DNA of 21,060 nucleotides, from the IMG/VR virus record IMGVR_UViG_3300028925_007497, positions 1 through 21,060 of that record. One strand, written 5' to 3'. Origin of the DNA: a virus. Shown here piece after piece: positions 14,009-21,060 of this stretch. The notes beneath the pieces were generated by a model, which saw nothing but the letters and a program-made list of their open reading frames with translations, made no database searches and had not been told where the DNA came from. Made by a program: the position numbers and the translations under genes. Numbering within the stretch: position 1 is the first letter of the stretch; the number at the start of each line of letters is the position of its first letter.

Positions 14009-14017
14009 GACAATCTG

Positions 14018-14025
14018 TATAAATA
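14018..14025 (+). promoter_or_regulatory. T4-type late promoter before fibre 1
   Basis: An exact TATAAATA lies 18 bases before the ATG at 14044, with AAGGA at 14031-14035 close to the expected transcript start. It begins ten bases after the stop of the large baseplate gene. Confidence 0.85.
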
Positions 14026-14043
14026 AAGTAAAGGAAATAAAGA

Positions 14044-16587
14044 ATGCCATATATTGGAAAAAGTAGTGACGGATTTGGAATCAGAGAGAGGTTTACCTAC
14101 TTAGCTTCTGCGGGTGATACTACGCTGAGTGGTTCAGATTCATCTAACAGAACTCTTACGTTTAATGATCCAGAATATGTTGATGTATTCTTAAATGGTG
14201 TTCGTCTTAAAAATGGTACTGACTTTAATCTCAGTACTGTAAATACAGTTGCCGGACTTACTGCTCTGGCTGCTAACGATGAACTGGAAGTAATCGTACA
14301 TGATATATTTTCATTTGCAGATACAGTAAGTTCTGCTAATGGTGGTACATTTAGTAATAACCTAATTGTTAAAGGCAATCTTAGTGTTACTAAAGATGCA
14401 GCTGTTCTTAACTTTGGTGCAGATTCAGATGTATCCCTTACTCATGTTGCAGACACAGGACTTCTTTTAAATGGAACCTCCGTTATTCAATTCAATGACG
14501 CATCACAGAGTATTGGTGCGCCCAGTAATGCTATACTTGATATCAATGCAACTGATGAAATAGAATTAAATGCAACTCTAGTAGATGTCAATGCAAACTT
14601 AGATGTCTCTGGTACAATATTAGGTACTACCATAACTGCTTCTACAGCATTTGTACCAGATGCAAGTGATGGTGCTGCATTAGGAACAACCGCTCTGGAA
14701 TTTTCAGACCTATTCCTAGCAGATGCTTCAACAATTAAATTTGGTGCAGACCAAGATGTATCCCTTACTCATGTTGCAGACACAGGACTTCTTTTAAACT
14801 CAACCAGAAAAATTCAGTTCGGAGATAGTGCAACATTTATTCATCAGAGTGCTGATTCAGTACTGACTATTGATGGGGAAGCAACCATTGATTTAAACGC
14901 ATCAACTGCTGTTCTCGTAAGTAATGATTTAAAATTAAATAGTGATGCAGCTATCTTAGGTTTTGGTGCAGACAATGATGTAACATTAACACACGTTGCT
15001 GATACAGGTATTCTTCTGAATGGTACATCAGTAATTCAATTCAATGATGCGAGTCAAAACATTGGGGCTCCTAGTAATGCCATACTTGATATCAATGCAA
15101 CAGACGAAATAGAAATCAACGCGACCTTGTGTGATGTCAATGCTAACTTAGATGTGAGTGGAACAATCGTTGGTGCAAGCACTTTGTCTGCAACAACAAT
15201 TACCGCATCTACTGCATTTGTACCAGATGCAAGTGATGGTGCTGCATTAGGAACAACCGCTTTGGAATTTAGTGATTTGTTTTTGGCAGACGCTGCTGTT
15301 ATTTCATTAGGTGATGACCAAGATGTTACTTTAACTCATGTTGCTGATACAGGAATATTACTTTCTAGTACTGATAAACTAATGTTTAATGATGCCAGTC
15401 AATTTATACAAGGTGCTAGTGCAACTGTTTTAGATATTGCCGCTACAGATGAGATAGAATTAACAGCTACTTTAATTGATGTGGTAGGAAACTTAGTAGT
15501 TTCTGGTGATGCAAGTGTTGGAGATGATTTATCTCTTGTTTCTGATGCCGCAATTATCAAACTCGGTGCAGATGGTGATGTAACACTAACACATGTCGCA
15601 GATACAGGACTTCTTTTAAATGCTGCAAGTGTAGTTCAGTTTCGTGATTCAGCAATTAACATTGGTTCGCCAGCAGATGGTGATTTAGATATTAATGCTG
15701 ATGACGAAATAGAATTAAATTCAACTCTAATTGACATCAATGGTAATGTTGAGATTAGTGGTACTCTTGCTCAGGTCGGAGTGGCAACTTTTACTGCTAG
15801 AGATATTCATAGTGGTGGAATAACAATAGCAAATGGTGGACAGATAGGTTCTGTTGGAGATGCAGATGCAATAGCAATCGCCAGTGGCGGTGGTGTAACT
15901 TTAACACAAACTTTATCAGCAGCTGCTGGAACATTTAGTGGTATTCTGAAAACAGATGATACTACTGCTGCAACAAGTACAACAGATGGTTCATTGCAAA
16001 CTGATGGTGGTTTATCTGTAGCTGCTGACGCAGTTATTGGTGATGATTTGAAACTACTAAGTGATGGTGCGATTATAACAATGGGTGCAAACTCTGATAT
16101 TAATCTTACTCATGTTCATGATACTGGAATAACAACAAATGGTGAATTCACCTCAACAGTTATTCGTGCAAGAAAACCAATTAAAACTGAATTCAATGCT
16201 TCGGGTGCTGTAACAGCAACTCTTACCGCAGCTGAATCTGGTGCAACTGTACTCATTCATGGTACTCAAAATAATGTAATCAACTTGCCTGCGGCCGCGA
16301 CAACTAATCCCGGCCTGTTCTATGACCTTATTGTATTAACAGCAGTTGGTGGTAGTACAAGTACAATTGTTAATATAGCTGGTTCAGGTGGCAACTTTGT
16401 TGGTTCGTTGAGTCTTGCTGGTGGTACTGCTGCAAACGCAGTCTTTGATAATGCTGGAGATGCATTTACTTTTGTTGCGGGTACAGGTATTGGATCAAGA
16501 GCAAGAATCACATGTCTACTAGACAATGGTACAAACGGAACATGGCAAGTAGAATCAGTTGCAGATGCAATAGCAACTATTGATTAA
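14044..16587 (+). CDS. Repeat-containing tail fibre protein 1 (847 aa)
   Basis: The N-terminal ~110 residues are a phage fibre-type domain (SLTFNDPEYVDVFLNGVRLKNGTDF-like; here LTFNDPEYVDVFLNGVRLKN, about 39-58). The middle is a string of modules centred on LTHVADTG(L/I)LL (five copies plus one LTHVHDTG). These are followed by IQFNDASQ(S/N)IGAPSNAILD, INATDEIELNATL, DVNANLDVSGTI, and twice STAFVPDASDGAALGTTALEF. A KTDDTTAATSTTDGSLQTDG module lies near 640. The C-terminal ~170 residues (VLIHGTQNNVINLPAAATTN...) form a different, probably globular domain. The repeats are expected to fold as a trimeric beta-structured shaft. It should be a distal tail or receptor-contact protein. Late promoter and AAGGA site lie directly upstream. 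Confidence 0.85.
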   Translation: MPYIGKSSDGFGIRERFTYLASAGDTTLSGSDSSNRTLTFNDPEYVDVFLNGVRLKNGTDFNLSTVNTVAGLTALAANDELEVIVHDIFSFADTVSSANGGTFSNNLIVKGNLSVTKDAAVLNFGADSDVSLTHVADTGLLLNGTSVIQFNDASQSIGAPSNAILDINATDEIELNATLVDVNANLDVSGTILGTTITASTAFVPDASDGAALGTTALEFSDLFLADASTIKFGADQDVSLTHVADTGLLLNSTRKIQFGDSATFIHQSADSVLTIDGEATIDLNASTAVLVSNDLKLNSDAAILGFGADNDVTLTHVADTGILLNGTSVIQFNDASQNIGAPSNAILDINATDEIEINATLCDVNANLDVSGTIVGASTLSATTITASTAFVPDASDGAALGTTALEFSDLFLADAAVISLGDDQDVTLTHVADTGILLSSTDKLMFNDASQFIQGASATVLDIAATDEIELTATLIDVVGNLVVSGDASVGDDLSLVSDAAIIKLGADGDVTLTHVADTGLLLNAASVVQFRDSAINIGSPADGDLDINADDEIELNSTLIDINGNVEISGTLAQVGVATFTARDIHSGGITIANGGQIGSVGDADAIAIASGGGVTLTQTLSAAAGTFSGILKTDDTTAATSTTDGSLQTDGGLSVAADAVIGDDLKLLSDGAIITMGANSDINLTHVHDTGITTNGEFTSTVIRARKPIKTEFNASGAVTATLTAAESGATVLIHGTQNNVINLPAAATTNPGLFYDLIVLTAVGGSTSTIVNIAGSGGNFVGSLSLAGGTAANAVFDNAGDAFTFVAGTGIGSRARITCLLDNGTNGTWQVESVADAIATID
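14428..14471 (+). repeat. 44-base direct repeat within fibre 1 (second copy 14755-14798)
   Basis: Both copies encode DVSLTHVADTGLLL and are identical over 44 bases. They are modules 1 and 2 of fibre 1, 327 bases apart, a whole number of codons. Confidence 0.85.
14647..14694 (+). repeat. 48-base direct repeat within fibre 1 (second copy 15214-15261)
   Basis: Both copies encode AFVPDASDGAALGTTA and are identical over 48 bases, 567 bases apart (189 codons). The same peptide with one change occurs in fibre 3 near 19257 with many base differences. Confidence 0.85.
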
Positions 16588-16594
16588 TAGTGTT

Positions 16595-16602
16595 TATAAA
16601 TA
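16595..16602 (+). promoter_or_regulatory. T4-type late promoter before fibre 2
   Basis: An exact TATAAATA in the 50-base gap between fibre genes, 35 bases before the ATG at 16638. A ribosome site AAAGGA at 16625-16630 follows. Confidence 0.85.
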
Positions 16603-16637
16603 TACAGTAATTATAGAAAAAGGTAAAGGATTAACTA

Positions 16638-18542
16638 ATGGGTAGAGCTAGAATTATTGCAGATTTGGTCGGGTTTAGTACTGACTCTGGCGTTCTGAAC
16701 TTTGGTGCTGATAAAGAGATTACTCTTACTCATGACCCAGATGATGGTCTGATTTTAAAACATGCCGCAACAGCAGACGATAGTTTTCCAGAATTAACTT
16801 TCCAAACTGGGGATACGAATATTGCTGTCAATGACTTATTGGGTAGGATTAATTTCCAAGCACCTGATGAGGGTGCTGGCACAGACGCGATATTAGTTGC
16901 AGCTGCAATCGCAGCTATTTCAGAAGGTGACTTTAGTTCATCTGCAAACGCAACATCACTAATATTCCAAACTGGTGCAAGTGAAACTGCAACCACAAAA
17001 ATGACTTTAAGTTCTGGTGGTAATCTAACAGTTACAGGAGCAACTACTGTTGGTGGTTTACTTACTGCTAGTGCAAAAATAGATTTAAACGGAACAGAAT
17101 TAATTTTAGATGCTGATGCAGATACTAGTATTACAGCAGATACAGATGACCAGATAGATATTCGTATCGCTGGTGCAGATGACTTTACATTTACTGCTAA
17201 TTTATTTACTGCGGTATCAGGAAGTATAATAGCTGCTCAAGCATTAACTGCGACTACTTTAGTTACTAGTGGCATTATCAAAACTGATGATACAACTGCG
17301 GCAACTTCTACAACAGATGGTTCACTACAAACTGATGGTGGTTTGTCTGTAGTCTTGGATGCAGTAATTGGTGATGACTTACTTATGCTCAGTGATGCAT
17401 CAGTCATTCATTTTGGTGCAGACAGTGATGTAACCTTGACACACGTTGCTGACACCGGACTATTGCTTAACGGTACAAGTGTAATTCAATTTAATGATGC
17501 ATCACAGAGTATTGGTGCGCCAAGTAATGCTATATTGGATATTAATGCAACAGACGAAATAGAATTAAACGCAACACTATGTGATGTTAATGCTAATCTT
17601 GATGTTAGTGGAACTATTGTTGGTGCTAGTACCCTATCTGCAACAACAGGAACCTTTAGTGGTGTCTTAAAGACAGATGATACTACAGCAGCAACTTCTA
17701 CAACTGATGGTTCATTGCAGACTGATGGTGGTTTATCGGTGGTTGGTGATGCAATCTTTGGTGACGATGTGAAATTGCTAAGTGACGGTGCTATTCTTGC
17801 ATTCGGTGCCGGTGGTGACGCAACACTAACTCACACAAATGATGTTGGTATTACTCTTGGTTCAACAAACAAATTAATGTTTAATGATGCAACTCAGTTT
17901 ATTCAAGGTGCAAGTGGTACTATACTAGATATTGCTGCGACAGATGAAATAGAACTTACCGCGACTCTTATTGAGATTGTTGGTAATTCTACTGTATCTG
18001 GAACTTTAGGAGTAGCCGGTGCATCAACACATGGTACAGTTGCGACTGAACATGGTGCTGGCGCAGTCGCAACAAGCTTTGCTCCAATCACTAGACGTTC
18101 AATATCAAACGGTGTTATTACAACAAAAATTCATTTTGATCTAACCGCACTTGGTGCAAAAGGTGGAACTGCGAATGATGTTATCGGTCTTCCGGCTGGT
18201 GGAAATGCATTCATTGGTAGAAATGTAGTAGCAAACAATGGTATTATTTTCAGAGCAGAACTAGCATGTATTGAGTTGCCTGCTGTTGCAAGTGGTACTG
18301 TAACTACAGATATTGATATTGCAACAAACTCATCTGGTACTATTGCATTCGATGCTGCTGGTGGTACTGCTAAATTGTTTAATACTGGTGCGATGGTTGC
18401 TGGACAAGAATTGTCAAACATTACACCAGCACTAACTGCAAATGATTTCTTCTACTTAGTAGAGGGTGATACTGCTGCTACTGATGCTGTATATAATGCT
18501 GGTCAATTTATATTGACACTTTATGGACACGCAATTAGTTAA
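16638..18542 (+). CDS. Repeat-containing tail fibre protein 2 (634 aa)
   Basis: This protein lacks the N-terminal FLNGVRL domain of fibre 1 and starts almost at once with a module (VLNFGADKEITLTHDPDDGLIL), then an insert (~25-160) unlike fibre 1. It carries one full LTHVADTGLLLNGTSVIQF module whose 46 residues (HVADTG to ELNATL) are identical to the first module of fibre 1, two KTDDTTAATSTTDGSLQTDG modules, and a degenerate LTHTNDVG copy. The last ~160 residues (ITRRSISNGVITTKIHFDLT ... QFILTLYGHAIS) form a distinct domain that I recall as the C-terminal cap of other marine phage virion proteins. It is likely a virion fibre or decoration component. It stands alone between two late promoters. 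Confidence 0.84.
   Translation: MGRARIIADLVGFSTDSGVLNFGADKEITLTHDPDDGLILKHAATADDSFPELTFQTGDTNIAVNDLLGRINFQAPDEGAGTDAILVAAAIAAISEGDFSSSANATSLIFQTGASETATTKMTLSSGGNLTVTGATTVGGLLTASAKIDLNGTELILDADADTSITADTDDQIDIRIAGADDFTFTANLFTAVSGSIIAAQALTATTLVTSGIIKTDDTTAATSTTDGSLQTDGGLSVVLDAVIGDDLLMLSDASVIHFGADSDVTLTHVADTGLLLNGTSVIQFNDASQSIGAPSNAILDINATDEIELNATLCDVNANLDVSGTIVGASTLSATTGTFSGVLKTDDTTAATSTTDGSLQTDGGLSVVGDAIFGDDVKLLSDGAILAFGAGGDATLTHTNDVGITLGSTNKLMFNDATQFIQGASGTILDIAATDEIELTATLIEIVGNSTVSGTLGVAGASTHGTVATEHGAGAVATSFAPITRRSISNGVITTKIHFDLTALGAKGGTANDVIGLPAGGNAFIGRNVVANNGIIFRAELACIELPAVASGTVTTDIDIATNSSGTIAFDAAGGTAKLFNTGAMVAGQELSNITPALTANDFFYLVEGDTAATDAVYNAGQFILTLYGHAIS
17601..17678 (+). repeat. 78-base exact direct repeat, copy in fibre 2
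   Basis: Identical base for base to 20260-20337 in fibre 3. It encodes DVSGTIVGASTLSATTGTFS and GVLKTD. Flanking sequence diverges at once on both sides. Exact identity is unusual here, where other shared modules differ at many third positions. Confidence 0.9.
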
Positions 18543-18583
18543 TAACAATTAAGGAAATAGAATAACTGAGGTGTTTCCTCTCT

Positions 18584-18591
18584 TATAAATA
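18584..18591 (+). promoter_or_regulatory. T4-type late promoter before small protein and fibre 3
   Basis: An exact TATAAATA in the gap after fibre 2. The transcript should start about 18597, downstream of the first in-frame ATG at 18595, so that ATG cannot be used from this promoter. A small GAGG/CCTC hairpin (18569-18581) just upstream has no long T-run and is not a clear terminator. Confidence 0.85.
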
Positions 18592-18609
18592 CTAATGACA
18601 ACAATCTTG

Positions 18610-18615
18610 AAGGAG
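18610..18615 (+). promoter_or_regulatory. Ribosome binding site that selects the start at 18625
   Basis: AAGGAG lies nine bases before ATG 18625 and within the longer frame that begins at 18595, so the shorter protein beginning MSEQVINING is preferred. Confidence 0.8.
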
Positions 18616-18624
18616 AATTTAAAT

Positions 18625-18879
18625 ATGTCAGAACAAGTAATTAATATAAATGGTACAAAGTATACTGAAGAAGATTTTAACCAAGAACAGAGTTATTTAA
18701 TTCAACAAATTCGTTCTTGTAAAGCACAGGTTACAAAAAAGAACTTTGAGTTAGATCAAGTTAAAGTTGCAGAAAATGCCTTTACAAATGCATTTCTTGT
18801 TTCTATGAAGGCATCAGAAGAAGCCGAAGAAACAGAAAGTAAGATCGAAGTGGTTGAAGAAAAAAAAGAAACTTCATAA
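18625..18879 (+). CDS. Small coiled-coil protein between fibre genes (84 aa), DUF6447-like
   Basis: The protein begins MSEQVININGTKYTEEDFNQEQSYL, then a helical heptad-like stretch (about 20-65) and an acidic Glu/Lys tail. The opening INGTKYTEEDF and the following helix resemble the small proteins grouped as DUF6447, which I recall beside tail fibre genes of marine phages; this match is from memory. The position directly before fibre 3, on the same late transcript, suggests a helper of fibre assembly or a minor tail component, but no function is known. The next start (18889) is nine bases after its stop. Confidence 0.82.
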   Translation: MSEQVININGTKYTEEDFNQEQSYLIQQIRSCKAQVTKKNFELDQVKVAENAFTNAFLVSMKASEEAEETESKIEVVEEKKETS

Positions 18880-18888
18880 GGAAGCCTC

Positions 18889-21060
18889 ATGGCACTAAGT
18901 AGAATTACAGAAGCAGTTGCATCATTCACTGATTTAACCATTGGTGATGACTTAACTCTAACCGATGATTTGTTGCTCGCATCAGATGCGGCACTCATAA
19001 AATTCGGTGCTGATGGAGATGTTATCTTCACGCATGTTGCTGACACTGGATTGCTTTTAAATAGTACATCAGTAATCCAGTTCAATGATGCATCACAGAG
19101 TATTGGCGCGCCTAATGCAACCACATTAGACATCAATGCTACAGATGAGATTGAACTCAATGCAACCTTATGTGATGTTAATGCTAACTTAGATGTCTCT
19201 GGTAGTATAGTTGGTGCTGGTACAATATTGGGTACAATCATATCTGCATCCACAGCATTTGTACCAGATTCAACTGATGGTGCAGCTCTTGGTACAACTG
19301 CGTTAGAATTTAGTGATTTATTCCTTGCAGATGGAGCTGTTATTAATCTGGGTGCAGACCAAGACATAAAAATAACACACGTTGCAGATACAGGTGTATT
19401 ACTCAATGCTGCAAGTGTAATTCAGTTTCGTGACTCTGCGATTAATATTGGTTCACCCGCTGATGGTGATTTAGACATCAACGCAGATGACGAAATAGAA
19501 CTCAATTCAACTTTAATTGATGTCAACGGAAACCTAGATGTTTCTGGTACAGGTGTTATTGCTGGCGCAGTTACAACTGCGGCTCTAACTGCTAGTGGTA
19601 TTATTAAAACAGACGACACAACCGCTGCAACTTCTACAACAGATGGTTCATTACAAACAGATGGTGGTCTATCAGTAGCCGCAGATGCAGTTATTGGTGA
19701 TGACCTATTATTACTTAGTGATGCAGCTGTTCTTAACTTTGGTGCAGACTCAGAAATAAAACTAACTCATGTACATAATACAGGATTACTATTAACAGAT
19801 AGTGGTGGTACACCTACTTTACAATTCCACGATGCTAACGAATCAATATCTTCAGATGGTGGTCATCTTATCTTCACATCAAATGGTGTTACATTTGATT
19901 TGCCAAGTGCTGATGGAGATGATGGACAGGCACTAGTAACAAATGGTTCTGGTGTATTATCTTTTGCAGCTGCTGGTTCAAGTAATCCATCAAGTGCTGA
20001 CGGACAGGCATTAGGTTCTGCTTCATTAGAATGGTCAGATTTATTCTTGGCAGATGCTGGTACGATTCAATTTGGTAATGACCAAGATGTCATACTAACA
20101 CATGTTGCAGATACAGGACTTCTTCTAAGTGGTACAAATGTAATTCAATTCAATGACGCTTCCCAAAACATAGGGGCGCCAAGTAACGCTATACTTGATA
20201 TAAACGCAACAGATGAAATAGAATTAAATTCTACACTTGTTGATCTTAATGGTAATTTAGATGTTAGTGGAACTATTGTTGGTGCTAGTACCCTATCTGC
20301 AACAACAGGAACCTTTAGTGGTGTCTTAAAGACAGATAGTACTACAAATGCAACAAGTACAACTGATGGTTCCTTACAAACAGATGGCGGTCTATCAGTA
20401 GCATTAGATGTTGTTATTGGTGATGACTTATTCTTGTTATCAGATAGTGCAGTTTTAAACATAGGTGCAGGTTCAGATTTAAAAATAACACATGATGGCA
20501 CAAATGGTGATTTTGAATCTGCTGGTAACTTAACATTTGATGTAGCAGGAGGTATAATTCTTGATGGTGCTGGAGATATTACATTAGACTCTGCGTTTGA
20601 TATTATTCTTGATGCTGATGCTAATGATGTTATATTTAAAGATGCTGGTACTGAACACTTTAGAATCACTAATAGCGGAACTAGCACTGTAACATTAGAC
20701 GCTGTTGGAGATATTACACTTGATGCAGGAGGCGGAGATGTAAATTTTGCTGATGACGGAACAGCTTTTGCATTTGTTGCTGTAAGTGGTAATAATGCCA
20801 TATTTGGTAATCCTGTTTCAGATGGTAAAATATTCATTCAAGGAAGTGACGGAGGAACTGGTCAAGTTTACATTGAAATAGACCCTTCGGTAGGCGAAGG
20901 CAATATTGGTTTTCATGCTAATGGTAGTTTAGCCATGAATCCAGTTGGACTGACTTTGGCCAACCAAACGAACGGCCCTACTTTATCGCAGAATACGAGT
21001 GCTAGCTCTTTTGAATTCCAAACTTTTAGAAATAATGGTACTCAAAAAGGAGCTATTGTT
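18889..21060 (+). CDS. Repeat-containing tail fibre protein 3, 3' end outside window
   Basis: An open frame of 724 codons runs from ATG 18889 to the right edge without a stop. The ribosome site AAGGA (18878-18882) overlaps the previous stop. The N-terminus (MALSRITEAVASFTDLTIGD) has no FLNGVRL domain. Four (L/I/F)THV(A/H)xTG modules follow, with the same IQFNDASQ, INATDEIEL, FVPDSTDGAALGTTALEF and TDGSLQTDGGLSV units as fibres 1 and 2. From about residue 530 the modules give way to shorter repeats (FDVAGGIILDGAGDITLDS; VTLDAVGDITLDAGGGD), and near 21000 to FEFQTFRNNGTQKGAIV. That last section looks like the approach to an S74-type autoprotease/chaperone domain found at fibre tips, which would lie outside the window; this is inference. 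Confidence 0.85.
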   Translation, partial: MALSRITEAVASFTDLTIGDDLTLTDDLLLASDAALIKFGADGDVIFTHVADTGLLLNSTSVIQFNDASQSIGAPNATTLDINATDEIELNATLCDVNANLDVSGSIVGAGTILGTIISASTAFVPDSTDGAALGTTALEFSDLFLADGAVINLGADQDIKITHVADTGVLLNAASVIQFRDSAINIGSPADGDLDINADDEIELNSTLIDVNGNLDVSGTGVIAGAVTTAALTASGIIKTDDTTAATSTTDGSLQTDGGLSVAADAVIGDDLLLLSDAAVLNFGADSEIKLTHVHNTGLLLTDSGGTPTLQFHDANESISSDGGHLIFTSNGVTFDLPSADGDDGQALVTNGSGVLSFAAAGSSNPSSADGQALGSASLEWSDLFLADAGTIQFGNDQDVILTHVADTGLLLSGTNVIQFNDASQNIGAPSNAILDINATDEIELNSTLVDLNGNLDVSGTIVGASTLSATTGTFSGVLKTDSTTNATSTTDGSLQTDGGLSVALDVVIGDDLFLLSDSAVLNIGAGSDLKITHDGTNGDFESAGNLTFDVAGGIILDGAGDITLDSAFDIILDADANDVIFKDAGTEHFRITNSGTSTVTLDAVGDITLDAGGGDVNFADDGTAFAFVAVSGNNAIFGNPVSDGKIFIQGSDGGTGQVYIEIDPSVGEGNIGFHANGSLAMNPVGLTLANQTNGPTLSQNTSASSFEFQTFRNNGTQKGAIV
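20260..20337 (+). repeat. 78-base exact direct repeat, copy in fibre 3
   Basis: Identical to 17601-17678 in fibre 2 and in the same reading frame. Before it, the last three bases differ (tta against ctt), and after it codons diverge (DST against DDT). Confidence 0.9.

Noticed and set aside
18569-18581. GAGG/CCTC hairpin as a terminator after fibre 2
   Set aside because: Four pairs only and no T-run of the usual kind directly after.
18756-20837. Long minus-strand open frames opposite fibre 3 (18756-19406, 20145-20837)
   Set aside because: They lie fully opposite a clear fibre gene, have no promoter or ribosome site, and follow from the codon make-up of the repeats (Ala/Ser/Val/Pro-rich shadow proteins).
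14044-21060. Fibre repeats considered as a CRISPR or non-coding repeat array
   Set aside because: The units are long, uneven and keep reading frame across genes, so they are coding modules.

Overview
The window is a piece of a T4-like myovirus genome from an aquatic, probably marine, environment. The evidence is the block of baseplate genes related to T4 genes 5, 25 and 6, followed by a very long structural protein and three repeat-rich tail fibre genes. T4-type late promoters (TATAAATA) stand directly before gene starts. The DNA is AT-rich by eye. The small-gene content and the fibre repeats (LTHVADTG, TDGSLQTDGGLSV) resemble phages of SAR11 and cyanobacteria and uncultured marine virus contigs. 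That comparison is from memory of these families, not from a search, and the host cannot be named from this window.

Layout. Positions 1-3000 hold an accessory, probably early, region. It begins with the 3' part of a Lys/Glu-rich gene, followed by small genes read from three near-perfect host sigma70 promoters (721, 1031, 2475), all with a 17-bp spacer and the shared ten bases TGTTATAATA. Four tiny genes overlap end to start and run into a tRNA-Thr(UGU), whose first ten bases overlap the last gene. After the tRNA come about 250 bases without a gene, containing a long 13-bp stem structure and other hairpins, with an 18-base motif present twice. A small three-helix membrane protein and a basic conserved phage protein follow. 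Positions 3000-4035 hold a 2-oxoglutarate/Fe(II) oxygenase, a tRNA-like gene with an abnormal anticodon loop, and one minus-strand gene for a membrane-anchored coiled-coil protein. Two late promoters point away from each other at 3997-4016, only four bases apart.

Positions 4036-14008 look like one late operon with tight junctions: hub/spike protein gp5 (no lysozyme domain visible), an unrecognised structural protein, wedge proteins gp25 and gp6, and a 1613-residue protein in the gene 7 position that carries a cupredoxin-like segment with a full type-1 copper ligand pattern. From 14009 to the end, three late promoters each precede a transcription unit: fibre 1, fibre 2, and a small coiled-coil protein plus fibre 3, which runs off the window. 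The fibres share protein modules. Most copies differ by synonymous changes, but one 78-base stretch is identical between fibres 2 and 3, suggesting recent exchange.

No complete known new system is evident. The points most worth checking are the RNA region after the tRNA-Thr, the odd tRNA at 3561, the copper-site motif in the baseplate protein, the head-to-head late promoters and the fibre-to-fibre sequence exchange.
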